From: Marinifilum caeruleilacunae
GTDB taxonomy: Bacteria > Bacteroidota > Bacteroidia > Bacteroidales > Marinifilaceae
Assembly (NCBI RefSeq): GCF_013141825.1
Contig: NZ_RZNH01000048.1
Span: forward strand, 2,070 to 38,765
Direction of reading: 5' to 3'
Length of the DNA: 36,696 nucleotides
The notes beneath the pieces are model-generated. The model had not been told where the DNA came from. It saw only the letters and a program-made list of their open reading frames with translations, and ran no database searches. Positions 23,957 through 32,822 of the stretch are shown here, piece after piece. A program made the position numbers and the translations under genes. The first letter of the stretch is position 1; each line of letters starts with the position of its first letter.

Positions 23957-24043
23957 TTAGGAATAGGTGTACAAGTGGCTTTGATACAATAAGCTTCTAA
24001 TTTTAGCAAGATTCTTAATTCGCAACATAAAAACGACATCAAA

Positions 24044-24298
24044 ATGAGACTATTCATCTTAAGTTTTTTTGTTTTAAGCTTTTCAATTGGTTATGCTCAG
24101 AATAACTGCAAAAAAAGATATGAAAAGGAAGACTACGTTCCCAAAAGTTAAAATGAGGCTGTTTCTTATCTTAATTGTGTATTGTCAACAAATGTAGGAT
24201 ATCCAGTAGGCACAATTTGTTTGATTTTAGATATTGTTGTCTATACAGTAGGAATCGTTCTTTTGATTATTGGAATTAAAAATAAAAAAGTCTCCTGA
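24044..24298 (+). pseudogene. Small exported-protein gene with in-frame TAA
   Basis: From ATG 24044 the frame encodes a signal peptide (LFILSFFVLSFSIGYAQ) and a short cysteine-bearing stretch (NNCKKRYEKEDYVPKS). It then meets TAA at 24149-24151. The same frame stays open for another 48 codons and encodes a plausible membrane helix (IVVYTVGIVLLIIGIKNKK) up to TGA 24296-24298. I read it as one 84-residue gene broken by a stop. It could instead be two fragments or a chance frame. Confidence 0.45.
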
Positions 24299-24319
24299 CT
24301 TTTCTCAAAAACTAAAATC

Positions 24320-24631
24320 TTGATGATCTATTTTAACATCATATTGATTGTACTTGAAATTCTTGTAAGCATCTGTTTTTTCTATTCCCCAATGGGCCGC
24401 TTGACTTTTGGGTACGGATTGGGAGATGTCTTCTACTTGTTATGTTTTAACTTTGCTCTTTTAACTCACTTAATTTGGGTGATTGCTCTCAAAATAAAAG
24501 GCTCACAAGCAAATACATACAGAAATCCTTTTATCATTTACACAATTATTTTGCTTTGGGTATTATATAACGTGTCCTTTGGAAGGGGACCAGAATTTCC
24601 ATGGAATAATGAAATATTTATAAGCTTTTAA
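24320..24631 (+). CDS. Small multi-pass membrane protein
   Basis: This 103-residue protein has three hydrophobic segments (about 3-22, 33-57 and 70-87). Short polar loops separate them, including SPMGRLTFGYGLGD, and the end is polar with Pro and Trp (GRGPEFPWNNE). No family is recognised. It follows the interrupted frame 24044-24298 by 21 bases. Confidence 0.55.
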   Translation: MMIYFNIILIVLEILVSICFFYSPMGRLTFGYGLGDVFYLLCFNFALLTHLIWVIALKIKGSQANTYRNPFIIYTIILLWVLYNVSFGRGPEFPWNNEIFISF

Positions 24632-24701
24632 AGCTCCGAAAATCTGTGAATTGTGTCTTATTGAGCGCTGATCGCTGTAAGCTGTATGCTGTTCGCTTCT
24701 T

Positions 24702-24730
24702 CCCTATTTAAACCAGTTCTTAATTTTCAG
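24702..24730 (+). repeat. Truncated 67-bp repeat (left part only)
   Basis: CCCTATTTAAACCAGTTCTTAATTTTCAG matches the first half of the 67-bp element but lacks the TTGG/TAAATTTA half. It lies 53 bases upstream of the esterase-like gene. Confidence 0.65.
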
Positions 24731-24782
24731 CCAAGTGCAACATTTTAAAATTATGCCTGTCATTAACAGAAATAGATGAATT

Positions 24783-26663
24783 ATGAGATATAAATTATTT
24801 ATTTTCCCCATCGTATTTTTATTGTTCTCTTGCTTGAAAGCACAAGAAAAGACAGTAAATGTATCATTTCTAACTGGCACTCCTAAAATTGATGGAGTAT
24901 TAGATAAGCATTTAGATTACCTGCCTAAAAATGAATTTCAGCACTTTTGGCAATTCGATAATCCTGTAACAAAAAAAGTTCCTGTAAGTTATAAACTTGC
25001 CTACACTCCTACTCACTTCTATTTATACATCGAAACAGAAACGGATAGCATAAATTATAGAAACAGAGGCTTTCAAAATGGAGATGGATTTAAACTATTG
25101 TTTGCAAAACCCCAGCAAGATTCCTTAAGCAGCGAATTTTACGACCTGTTTTTTTCTCCTACAAAAAAGGATAAATATTGGGCAAGGCAAATCATATGGA
25201 CCTATAATGTAAAAAACAGACCCAAAAGGTTTAGCAAGGAAACCAAATTTGAATACAAAGAACAAAATGGGAAATGTGGATTTGAATTGCTGCTTTCCTG
25301 GAAGAATATATCACCCTATCATCCGTGGATGCTGAAACATATTGGATTCAATTTATATTTTGCCAAAGCAATTGGCGATACCATAACCAATGGATATGCT
25401 GTGGTTAATGATGGTGGAATTTGGGATGAAGGCGTTAAAAGAAAATTTGCCCCACTACAATTTGAAAAGCCCAAAAAGATTCAAAATGATATTCTCGTTG
25501 CCAAAAGATTACATGGAAATTTAGAAAAGGAAGATTCATTACTTGTTAAAAGCAGTTCAATATCCACCGCAGCAAGAAAAAAGCAGATCGAGCTCATTAT
25601 TTTAGACAATAAATGTAATGCTGCTTATAAAAATACATTCACCATATCTTCAAGCAACAAGTTGAAAACAGATCTTAACCGATTTGCTCTAAATCATCTA
25701 AAACCCGGAAATTATAAGGTCATTTTAAAACATGAAAGTGATACACTTTCCAATAGCCTAATTACACTTTTGCCGCAGGTAGACATTGAAAAAATAAATC
25801 AATCTTTACTTCAAAACAAATCCAAGCTGTCTATAGGAACTGTTAACACTTTAATGTTCAAGTTAAAGCAGTTGGAACAGGAAAAAATTGATCTAAAATC
25901 CTATGAAACGGGAGATCAGTACCTCATCAATTTAAATCACTTTTTAAAGGAGTATAATCTTTTTTCAAGGGGAATCAATCCCTATGATACGATTAGGAAA
26001 CCATACCGAAGAGCTTTTAAATCCAAGTACGATCAAACATATCAGCCTTATACCATCAAGCTTCCAGCTGATTATAGCAAGCATAAAAAATACCCATTGA
26101 TTGTATTCCTGCACGGCAGCGGTGTGGATGAGCAGAAAATTTTAGATAAATCCAGAAGCAATGGAAAATTCATTGAATTGGCTCCTTTTGCAAGAGATAT
26201 GTTTAATTGCTATACATCCGATAGTTCACAAAAAGATATTTTGGAAGCAATAAAGGATGTAAGCATGAATTTTAATGTTGATACTTCAAAAATAATTATT
26301 GCTGGCTTTTCAATGGGAGCTTATGGAGCACTCAGAACATTTTACGAAAACCCCAAGCTATATAAAGGAGTTGCTGTATTTGCAGGTCATCCCTATTTGG
26401 CAAGCAATTGGTTAGACGACGAACACCCTAATTTTTTAGAACAAGAATATTTACAAGTATTTACCAACAAACCTGTATTTATATTCCACGGAGAAAAGGA
26501 TGGATCATTACCCGTAAAATTAATCGAAGAAATGGCTAAAGAATTACAAAAAGCAGGAGCAAAAGTAAGCTTGAGAATCGATAAAGAAAAAGGACACGAA
26601 TACCCGGCTAAAACTACGATTGAAAAATATTATCATTGGTTAGATAAAACAATTGATGAATAG
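24783..26663 (+). CDS. Secreted CBM9-like / alpha-beta hydrolase esterase
   Basis: This 626-residue protein has a signal sequence (residues 1-20; Cys 17 could also make it a lipoprotein). Residues about 27-230 resemble a CBM9-like/DOMON sheet (PKIDGVLDKHLDYLPKNEF, GDGFKLLFAKP). Residues about 420-620 are an alpha/beta hydrolase of the feruloyl-esterase or prolyl-oligopeptidase-like type. They show the oxyanion segment FLHGSG (442-447), nucleophile elbow GFSMG (Ser 510), acid Asp 573 in HGEKDG, and His 605 in KGHEYP. It is probably a periplasmic or surface esterase or peptidase. The substrate is unknown. Confidence 0.8.
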   Translation: MRYKLFIFPIVFLLFSCLKAQEKTVNVSFLTGTPKIDGVLDKHLDYLPKNEFQHFWQFDNPVTKKVPVSYKLAYTPTHFYLYIETETDSINYRNRGFQNGDGFKLLFAKPQQDSLSSEFYDLFFSPTKKDKYWARQIIWTYNVKNRPKRFSKETKFEYKEQNGKCGFELLLSWKNISPYHPWMLKHIGFNLYFAKAIGDTITNGYAVVNDGGIWDEGVKRKFAPLQFEKPKKIQNDILVAKRLHGNLEKEDSLLVKSSSISTAARKKQIELIILDNKCNAAYKNTFTISSSNKLKTDLNRFALNHLKPGNYKVILKHESDTLSNSLITLLPQVDIEKINQSLLQNKSKLSIGTVNTLMFKLKQLEQEKIDLKSYETGDQYLINLNHFLKEYNLFSRGINPYDTIRKPYRRAFKSKYDQTYQPYTIKLPADYSKHKKYPLIVFLHGSGVDEQKILDKSRSNGKFIELAPFARDMFNCYTSDSSQKDILEAIKDVSMNFNVDTSKIIIAGFSMGAYGALRTFYENPKLYKGVAVFAGHPYLASNWLDDEHPNFLEQEYLQVFTNKPVFIFHGEKDGSLPVKLIEEMAKELQKAGAKVSLRIDKEKGHEYPAKTTIEKYYHWLDKTIDE

Positions 26664-26689
26664 AATGCTTGCTTTGCTTGAACCTGGCT

Positions 26690-26713
26690 ACCGCGTGAGT
26701 CCTAACGCGTGGT
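26690..26713 (+). repeat. REP-like GC-rich hairpin
   Basis: ACCGCGTGAGTCCTAACGCG followed by TGGT: CGCGT pairs with ACGCG around GAGTCCTA. It is a variant of the element at 6751-6790, located just after the esterase gene. Confidence 0.55.
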
Positions 26714-26852
26714 GAAAGCTACCACTATTAATTGTCGCAAGTTTGTGACTTGTATCAATTAATAATTAACAATGAGTAATGAACAATTGCAGCTACCAGA
26801 AACTTGTGACTTGCAGCTTGTTGCTGATTACTGTTTGTTGATTGCTAACTTC

Positions 26853-27088
26853 TTTTCTCCTCTAGCCGGAGAGGCTCTCACTTTTTGGCTTAAGCCCAAA
26901 AAGTAAGCAAAAAACCCAAGGCGAACTGAAAATTGCAATTTGATTCTTGAAATGCTTAAGTGCGGCTGGGTGATCTTTAAGCAAGCTTTCAGCTTCCCTG
27001 TCTTACTAAAGCCTTTCTTCGAATAAAATCACAATTGTCAGAATGCCGGAAAGCGACTTTTGAGGACAGCTGAATTAATAATGAGTTA
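26853..27088 (+). repeat. About 230-bp dispersed repeat, copy C
   Basis: Long copy with GGCTGGGTGATC and GCTTTCAGCTTCCCTG, so the CCGGG/CCCGG stem of copies A and B is not kept. Ends near GACAGCTGAATTAATAATGAG. Confidence 0.8.
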
Positions 27089-27172
27089 TTAGTAATGAAC
27101 AATTAACAATTGCAGCTACCAGAAACTTGTGACTTGCAGCTTGTTGCTGATTACTGATCGCTGTAAGCTTCT

Positions 27173-27239
27173 CTCCTATTTAAACCAGTTCTTAATTTTC
27201 AGCACATTGGCTTATATAATTATATAATATGTAAATTTA
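27173..27239 (+). repeat. 67-bp TAAATTTA repeat, copy 7 (possible promoter)
   Basis: Full copy with TTGG, 21 bases and TAAATTTA. ATG 27346 is 107 bases downstream, the same distance as for copies 1 and 5. Confidence 0.7.
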
Positions 27240-27345
27240 GTTGGCTTTATTGTCTACCTGGAGTGTGGCGGTTGTATTAATCTCGCTAGCTATTGAAAGG
27301 GCGTATGTTTTAGTAAGCTCTTCAAAATTCATTAAAAAATTATCA

Positions 27346-28617
27346 ATGAAAATAAAAACTGTTCTGATTCTATTTCTAATGCTAAGCCTGCAAGTAAAAG
27401 GGCAAAAAGAAACCAATATTACAGGAAAGGTAATTGATCAGAAAACACAAGAATCCTTGCCATATGCAACTGTTATCTATCAAAATAAATCCATAGGGAC
27501 CATTACCGATTTAAATGGCAATTTTACCCTTTCCATAACTGATGCAAGCGAAACAGACAGTATCTTCATTTCATATATGGGCTATGAAAGCATCAAAACA
27601 GTGATCGCAGAATGCAGCAAAACCAATCAGTTCGAATTAAAGCCAAATATCAACAAGCTAAATGAAGTTATCGTTACATCTAAGAAGTTTAAACTCAAAA
27701 AATTCATTGAAGAAGTAATTGGTGCTTACAATAAAAACAAAAGAGAAAAAGCACACATTGCAATTGCTCATTATCGGGAAAAAGCAAAAGAAGACAATCG
27801 CTATGTAATGTATATGGAAAGTATTGGATACTCGGTATATGCAGGCACACAAGCAAATGCAGCACCCCTTTCCAACTACAAATTCTTCAATGAAAATACC
27901 CGGTGCCACGTGAGTCATCCGAAATGGATGAAATACAATGAACACAGAGATGCCCATAATGGACAGAATGTGATACCAGCTGGAGGTTCAAACCTGAATA
28001 TGTTTCGCTATTTTGAAATCAATGGATTGTTATCAAACAATGAATCTAAAAAATACAAATACCAAATAGATTCCAGCTATTACATTCAGAATAATCCGAT
28101 TTATTGCATCCGTTTCAATGGTAGCATTGCACAAGGAAGCTTACATGTTAACGCAGAGAGCAAACAGATTCTAAAAATTGAGTGCTCAACTTCAAAATAC
28201 TGGAGTACTGCATTTCATAAAAGAGTTGATGCGCAAATTAAGATCCAGTTCAATTATTTCGAGAAGACGCCATTCCTTTCAAAAATAACAGCCACATACG
28301 AACATGAAAAATTGGAGTACCAAAATCATCTTGAGGTATTAATTCAAAAATTCAACGATTTTGAACTCAATAAAGAGGAGTATTGGAGCATGAATGCATA
28401 CGAACAGAATCCATATATCGAATACATTCCTACAGCCTGGGAAACCAACATCATTGAGCCCGACAATGATTACAGCAAAATCGCAGCAGACTTGGGCTTA
28501 AACACAACATCACTGGAAAAACATTTTACCGATTATTCTGGTCGTTGGTTCTTTTCAAATGTAACAAGAAACGAATTGGCTGTGTCTAAAATTAAACAGC
28601 TAAAAAAGAACTTTTAA
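27346..28617 (+). CDS. Carboxypeptidase-regulatory-like domain protein
   Basis: ATG 27346 is chosen because it gives a clean signal peptide (TVLILFLMLSLQVKGQ); the longer frame from 27241 would bury it. The protein has 423 residues. About 24-110 form a CarboxypepD_reg-like domain (NITGKVIDQKTQESLPYATV, TITDLNGNFTLSI, ISYMGYESI). This domain is common at the N-terminus of Bacteroidota outer-membrane proteins. The rest (LNEVIVTSKKFKLKKFIEE and a long beta-rich part) resembles DUF5686-type or truncated TonB-receptor-like proteins without a barrel. Cell-surface or periplasmic role likely. Confidence 0.75.
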   Translation: MKIKTVLILFLMLSLQVKGQKETNITGKVIDQKTQESLPYATVIYQNKSIGTITDLNGNFTLSITDASETDSIFISYMGYESIKTVIAECSKTNQFELKPNINKLNEVIVTSKKFKLKKFIEEVIGAYNKNKREKAHIAIAHYREKAKEDNRYVMYMESIGYSVYAGTQANAAPLSNYKFFNENTRCHVSHPKWMKYNEHRDAHNGQNVIPAGGSNLNMFRYFEINGLLSNNESKKYKYQIDSSYYIQNNPIYCIRFNGSIAQGSLHVNAESKQILKIECSTSKYWSTAFHKRVDAQIKIQFNYFEKTPFLSKITATYEHEKLEYQNHLEVLIQKFNDFELNKEEYWSMNAYEQNPYIEYIPTAWETNIIEPDNDYSKIAADLGLNTTSLEKHFTDYSGRWFFSNVTRNELAVSKIKQLKKNF

Positions 28618-28629
28618 AGACCAACTAAA

Positions 28630-29151
28630 ATGACCGATCCCATCAACCGGTATTTATCAGCTTTTCTTGATTTAGGCATAACAGTTAATGTAATAATGGC
28701 TCCAGCAAGCTTTCTTTTATATGAGTATGCTCCCCAGTTTTTCCGACAAGGATTTTGGTACATAGCCATCTTTGCCTGGACCATTGTGTATATGAAAGAT
28801 GTTTGGAATGGATCAAGTATTTTTAAAAAGCTTTTTGGATTAAAAATCGTTGATTTCAAAACAAATGAAACTGCCCTACCCTATAAATCTGTAGTTCGAA
28901 ATACAACTTTACTTCTATTCTTACCAATTGAAATGCTATGGCTTTTTGTTAATCCTTCACGAAAATTAGGAGATTTACTTGCGGGTACAAAGGTTGTTGA
29001 AACAGAAAAATTATCTTTTCGAAAATCATTTAAAAATCTATCCGCAGCTAAAAACACGCATAACATATGGCTTCTTGGGGCAGCCACACTAATTATAGTT
29101 ACTATCGAAATGTGGCTCTATATGTCATTTATCCTCAGCTTTCATCTTTAA
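28630..29151 (+). CDS. RDD family membrane protein
   Basis: This 173-residue protein starts 12 bases after the previous stop, so it is probably co-transcribed. It begins with a short helix bearing an Asp (RYLSAFLDLGITVNV). A membrane pair follows, then IFKKLFGLKIVDFKTNE, the RDD signature RNTTLLLFLPIEMLWLF with NPSRKLGDLLAGTKVV (about 89-123), and a C-terminal helix. Integral membrane protein, substrate unknown. A second RDD protein of this window is at 12355. Confidence 0.75.
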   Translation: MTDPINRYLSAFLDLGITVNVIMAPASFLLYEYAPQFFRQGFWYIAIFAWTIVYMKDVWNGSSIFKKLFGLKIVDFKTNETALPYKSVVRNTTLLLFLPIEMLWLFVNPSRKLGDLLAGTKVVETEKLSFRKSFKNLSAAKNTHNIWLLGAATLIIVTIEMWLYMSFILSFHL

Positions 29152-29243
29152 ATTGTAATTGCTTTAAGATCATAATTGTGAGAGTCCCCACAACTCCCGC
29201 TAGTCTGTAAATTGTGGCAGAATGCTGAATACTGTGCGCTTCT

Positions 29244-29310
29244 TTCCTATTTAAACCAGTTCTTAATTCTCAACACATTGGTTTCTATCATTAAATAATA
29301 TGTAAATTTA
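29244..29310 (+). repeat. 67-bp TAAATTTA repeat, copy 8 (possible promoter)
   Basis: Copy with TTCCTATTTAAACC, TTGG, 21 bases and TAAATTTA. The YARHG gene starts 85 bases downstream. No copies occur after this point in the window. Confidence 0.7.
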
Positions 29311-29394
29311 TTTGCTCTGGTTGAATGCTAGGTTTGATACAATTGACTTCAAATTATAAGGCACTCCTTAGACACCTCAACAAGAAGTTTAATT

Positions 29395-30336
29395 ATGAGA
29401 CTAATTTTAATACTAAACATTTTACTTCTTCCCCTTTATTCATTTGGGCAAAAAGACGATATTTTAAGCACCTGGACCAATGGTTACGAGTTCTATTCTG
29501 CCAGCAGATATCAGGATAGCTTAATTTTATGCACAGGTGGCAACCTGCACGAGGGAGGATATATGTTCGCATTAAGGCAGATAGATACTTCCTTTTTTCA
29601 GTTTACTGATTGTCCTTTTGAAGACTTCCACCCGAGTATTGGCAATAAGTTCGAAACAGTAAACTTATCCATTATAAATGGTCAGAAGGTTCTTATTATT
29701 AATAGCAAAGCAGGAATTGTTCGAGAAGTATTGATTGAGCTAAATAGTTCCCTGGAAGAATTAATCATACAGAATAAGGTGAATTATGAATTGTCTGGGA
29801 AATATGTCGACGATGAATTGAAGCATTATGGATTCTATCCAAACAAACAAAGTGCCTATGGTTTTGATTCTACCGAAATCTACAAGTTTGAATACGAATT
29901 TGATATACCAGCCAACTATATCACATTTGAGAGTGGTCAAACTTATTATTATGAGCAAACAGAAAAGGGATTGGATATCTATGGTGCATCTTGTAATGAA
30001 AATGATTATTGGACCAAAGGAGACAAAATAAAATCACTGAGAAGGGTTGAATATTTTCATACTACAAACAATAAAAATCTATTTGGAAATTACCCTTTTG
30101 CATCTACTACCATTCTATTGCCAAGCATATTAGAAAAATTTAGCAAGGTAGAATTAAGAATTATGCGCAATGAAATATTCGCCCGACATGCTTATATTTT
30201 CAAATCCAATAAGATGAAAAGCCATTTTACATCTCAAGATTGGTACCAAGGCAAAGCTGAAAACGTAAACAGCAAATTAAGTGACTTAGAGAAACTAAAT
30301 ATTAAATTAATTAGCTGGGCAGAAAGAAATCGATGA
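29395..30336 (+). CDS. Secreted YARHG-domain protein
   Basis: This 313-residue protein has a signal peptide ending near LYSFGQ (residue 19). The N-terminal 200 residues are beta-rich and unassigned. The C-terminal part (about 228-305) fits the YARHG domain: LFGNYPFAS, LRIMRNEIFARHAYIFKSNK (motif FARHA), DWYQGK and LSDLEKLNIKLI. YARHG domains are extracellular modules of unclear role found in many secreted bacterial proteins. Probably surface or periplasmic. Preceded by a promoter-like repeat. Confidence 0.8.
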   Translation: MRLILILNILLLPLYSFGQKDDILSTWTNGYEFYSASRYQDSLILCTGGNLHEGGYMFALRQIDTSFFQFTDCPFEDFHPSIGNKFETVNLSIINGQKVLIINSKAGIVREVLIELNSSLEELIIQNKVNYELSGKYVDDELKHYGFYPNKQSAYGFDSTEIYKFEYEFDIPANYITFESGQTYYYEQTEKGLDIYGASCNENDYWTKGDKIKSLRRVEYFHTTNNKNLFGNYPFASTTILLPSILEKFSKVELRIMRNEIFARHAYIFKSNKMKSHFTSQDWYQGKAENVNSKLSDLEKLNIKLISWAERNR

Positions 30337-30437
30337 TAATTCATCTGCTGCCACAAATCTAAGCAAAAACCACACGAAAGAATTCGTGAAGTAGTCTTTG
30401 ACACATCAATAGTGAACAATTTGAAGCACATAAAATT

Positions 30438-31184
30438 ATGAAAGAGACAAAACTGACATTCCTGTTTTTATTTATTGTTCTGCTTACATCAGGACAAGTA
30501 AAAAAGAAGTCTACTTTAATGACCAATGGATTGGATAATAGGCTGAGTGGAGAATGGATTAATACCACACTTGTAGATTCAACAGTAGTGAAAAAACAGC
30601 TCAATCCATATATTTTTCAATTTTATGGCGACTTGAGATTATCAATATCCACAAGTGATCATGTCAATTTGTATGGTAATATGGATGGTGCTGAAAGTTT
30701 ATTGGAACGAATTGATTCAAAAACTTTTTCTATTCCAGACCGTTTTGACAATCCAAAGTTTGAGTACCAGGAAGAAAGAGACTTAATCATACAAAATCCA
30801 GAATCTAAATTTCCTATTATTTACAGAAGAATTAAAAAGAGCGATCCACTGCATATTATCCAATCAGAAGAAAAGTTTAGTAAATATTTTATTCACCTGT
30901 TTTTTAAAGACTTTAAGCTTGATGAAAACGAGGAAATAACAGATTTATGGATTGGTTTTGATACTTATTTCCCCTTTGATTTTGATGCGATTGGAATCAA
31001 AAAAAAATCGGGTGAAGTACAGTATTATGCATGGAAAATAGAGAATCATACATTGTACTTATACGAGACTAAAACAAGTTATGATGAAGAATCGGGCTTT
31101 TCTAATTATCACATGGGTAAATTGAGTAGAACAATCAAAAAAAGGATGGCAAATAATGCAAAAGCAGATAGACTTCGTTTTTAG
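30438..31184 (+). CDS. Secreted hypothetical protein
   Basis: This 248-residue protein has a signal peptide ending near LLTSGQ (residue 20). The next part is lipocalin-like in pattern (LSGEWINTTLVDSTVV, RLSISTSDHVNLYGNMDGAE). Further strands follow, such as DLWIGFDTYFPFDFDAIGIK, and the tail is basic (KKRMANNAKADRLRF). Not a family I recognise. It lies 101 bases after the YARHG gene. That gap contains a small palindrome, CACGAA-AGAA-TTCGTG (30373-30388). Confidence 0.6.
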   Translation: MKETKLTFLFLFIVLLTSGQVKKKSTLMTNGLDNRLSGEWINTTLVDSTVVKKQLNPYIFQFYGDLRLSISTSDHVNLYGNMDGAESLLERIDSKTFSIPDRFDNPKFEYQEERDLIIQNPESKFPIIYRRIKKSDPLHIIQSEEKFSKYFIHLFFKDFKLDENEEITDLWIGFDTYFPFDFDAIGIKKKSGEVQYYAWKIENHTLYLYETKTSYDEESGFSNYHMGKLSRTIKKRMANNAKADRLRF

Positions 31185-31306
31185 ATTGGCTCTTTTGAGT
31201 GGTCGAAATTTTATGGATTGTACAGCTCAATGAGCAATTAACACTTAACAATTGCAGCTACCAAATACTTGAGGCTTATAACTTGCAGCTTGAGGCTGAT
31301 TAAAAC

Positions 31307-31344
31307 AAACAAGCCACTCACATTTTACTGCAAGTGGCTTGTTT
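31307..31344. terminator. Bidirectional-type terminator hairpin
   Basis: AAACAAGCCACT (31307-31318) and AGTGGCTTGTTT (31333-31344) form a perfect 12-bp stem around a 14-base loop. A and T runs flank both sides. It lies between the convergent + strand gene ending 31184 and the minus-strand gene ending at 31398, so it could serve both. A smaller CGAGC/GCTCG hairpin follows at 31360-31374. Confidence 0.75.
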
Positions 31345-31397
31345 ATTTTATAATAGAAACGAGCGGAAGGCTCGCTCTTGTATTCTAAGATGAAGTT

Positions 31398-32363
31398 CTA
31401 GTTGGCCAAATGTTCGAAACCTTTTTCCTTTAACCACTCTTTGTTAAAGATTTTGCTCAGGTATTTAAAACCACTATCCGGTAGTACGGTTACAATCTTT
31501 GCAGGACCTTCCATTCTCTTTGCAACTTCCAGTGCCGCCCAAACATTACCACCGCTCGAACCACCTACCATTAGGCCTTCCTCACGGGCTAGTCGCTGTA
31601 CCATTTCAATGGCATTCTCATCGTTAAATTCAATGGCTTCGTCAACAAGGTCGAAATCCATGGTAGCGCAGATTTTAGTCTTACCCGCTCCCTCTACATG
31701 AAAGGACTTGATATAAGACAAATAATCCTCTTTGCCCTCGAAGTAAGGTTTGTAAACAGAGCCAGCAGGATCTGCCAACACCACTTTTACATTCGAATCG
31801 TTTTCTTTTAATCGTCTTGCAACACCCGAAATGGTTCCACCAGTCGATGCTGAAGCAACAAAGGCATCAATCTTACCATCCATTTGGTCCCAGATCTCTT
31901 TACCCAAACTCATGTAATGGGCTTCCGGATTGTAAATATTGTTGTATTGGTCTACGTGATAGTAATCTGGACTTTCGGCTGCCTTTAGGGCTGGGAATTT
32001 TCCGTATGTCAGCTCTGGCTTCACAATCACTTCTGCACCGTACGATTTAATAATTGCAATCTTTTCTTCACTGCATTTATCCGGAACAAAAATGATCGAT
32101 TTCAATCCCATGCTGGATGCAATCATGGCAACAGAGGCACCTGTATTCCCGGAACTTCCCTCAACAAGTGTGGTATTCTTATTAATTTTCCCTTCTTCAA
32201 TACCTTTCTGAACCATATAAGCAATAATACGGTCTTTTGTACTTCCGGTAGGATTCATGAATTCCAGTTTTGCATAGATCTCCACTCCTGGTTTTGGATC
32301 AAGTGTCTTTAGATGCACCAAATTGGTTTGTCCAATAAGGCCCAATGCTTCAATTTTTGACAT
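31398..32363 (-). CDS. Cysteine synthase / cystathionine beta-synthase family enzyme
   Basis: This 321-residue PLP enzyme of fold type II has the lysine motif NPTGSTKDR (PLP Lys 43). It also has the asparagine loop GSSGNTG (69-75), the phosphate loop STGGTISG (173-180) and the C-terminal PDSGFKY (295-301) that fixes the pyridine ring. The sequence GLIGQTNLVHL at the start and QYNN (139-142) fit OASS/CBS enzymes. The CBS-like YKPYF segment argues for cystathionine beta-synthase or cysteine synthase B type. There is no CBS regulatory tail. Probable reaction: beta-replacement on an activated serine. It reads against its neighbours and looks like ordinary chromosomal metabolism. Confidence 0.88.
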   Translation of the reverse strand: MSKIEALGLIGQTNLVHLKTLDPKPGVEIYAKLEFMNPTGSTKDRIIAYMVQKGIEEGKINKNTTLVEGSSGNTGASVAMIASSMGLKSIIFVPDKCSEEKIAIIKSYGAEVIVKPELTYGKFPALKAAESPDYYHVDQYNNIYNPEAHYMSLGKEIWDQMDGKIDAFVASASTGGTISGVARRLKENDSNVKVVLADPAGSVYKPYFEGKEDYLSYIKSFHVEGAGKTKICATMDFDLVDEAIEFNDENAIEMVQRLAREEGLMVGGSSGGNVWAALEVAKRMEGPAKIVTVLPDSGFKYLSKIFNKEWLKEKGFEHLAN

Positions 32364-32632
32364 AACTATTCTTTACCTTTTTAATAATAATCTGTAAAAA
32401 TAGCATATACAGCATAATAAACCAGTACTTATTTAAAAAATAAGGATGCTATAGAATACAAGTGGAAAATATAGAATCAATCCAAATACAGATAGGGTTA
32501 CTGCTGGCGCGAGTTTGTAACTCTTGCCCAATTAACAATGATCGATTAGCAATGATCAATTAACAATGATCAATTAACAATTGTTGGCAGCCAGTTGCTT
32601 GAAGCTTAGAGCTTGTGGCTTGAGGCTGATTG

Positions 32633-32680
32633 CTTTTCTCCTCTAGCCGGAGGGGCTCTCATTTTTTGGCTTAAGCCCAA
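32633..32680 (+). repeat. Truncated copy of the 230-bp repeat (tandem unit 1)
   Basis: TTCTCCTCTAGCCGGAGGG to GGCTTAAGCCC, broken at the same point as the truncated copy at 22933-22978. Confidence 0.7.
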
Positions 32681-32774
32681 ATATCAATGAATAATTAATA
32701 ATGAGTAATAATCAATTAACAATTGCAGGTAGTCAGGTACTTGAAGCTTAAAACTTGTGGCTTGAGGCTGATTG

Positions 32775-32822
32775 CTTTTCTCCTCCAGCCGGAGGGGCTC
32801 TCACTTTTTGGCTTAAGCCCAA
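32775..32822 (+). repeat. Truncated copy of the 230-bp repeat (tandem unit 2)
   Basis: Second copy 142 bases after the first, with CCTCCAGCC in place of CCTCTAGCC. The surrounding filler is duplicated with it. Confidence 0.7.

Larger units (their letters stand above)
26664..27345 (+). other. Repeat-filled spacer, no gene
   Basis: In order: a GC-rich hairpin (about 26690-26713), AT-rich filler, the long repeat copy C (26853-27088), filler, a 67-bp repeat (27173-27239), and 106 bases leading to ATG 27346. An open frame does extend upstream from 27346 to 27241, but it starts inside the repeat border and has no secretion signal, so it is not taken as coding. Confidence 0.6.

Noticed and set aside
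27241-27345. Upstream extension of the carboxypeptidase-regulatory-like gene
   Set aside because: It has only a TTG-type start in the repeat border and would bury the signal peptide that starts at 27346.
29325-29519. Frame overlapping the start of the YARHG gene
   Set aside because: The overlapping frame has a clear signal peptide and domain; this one has neither.
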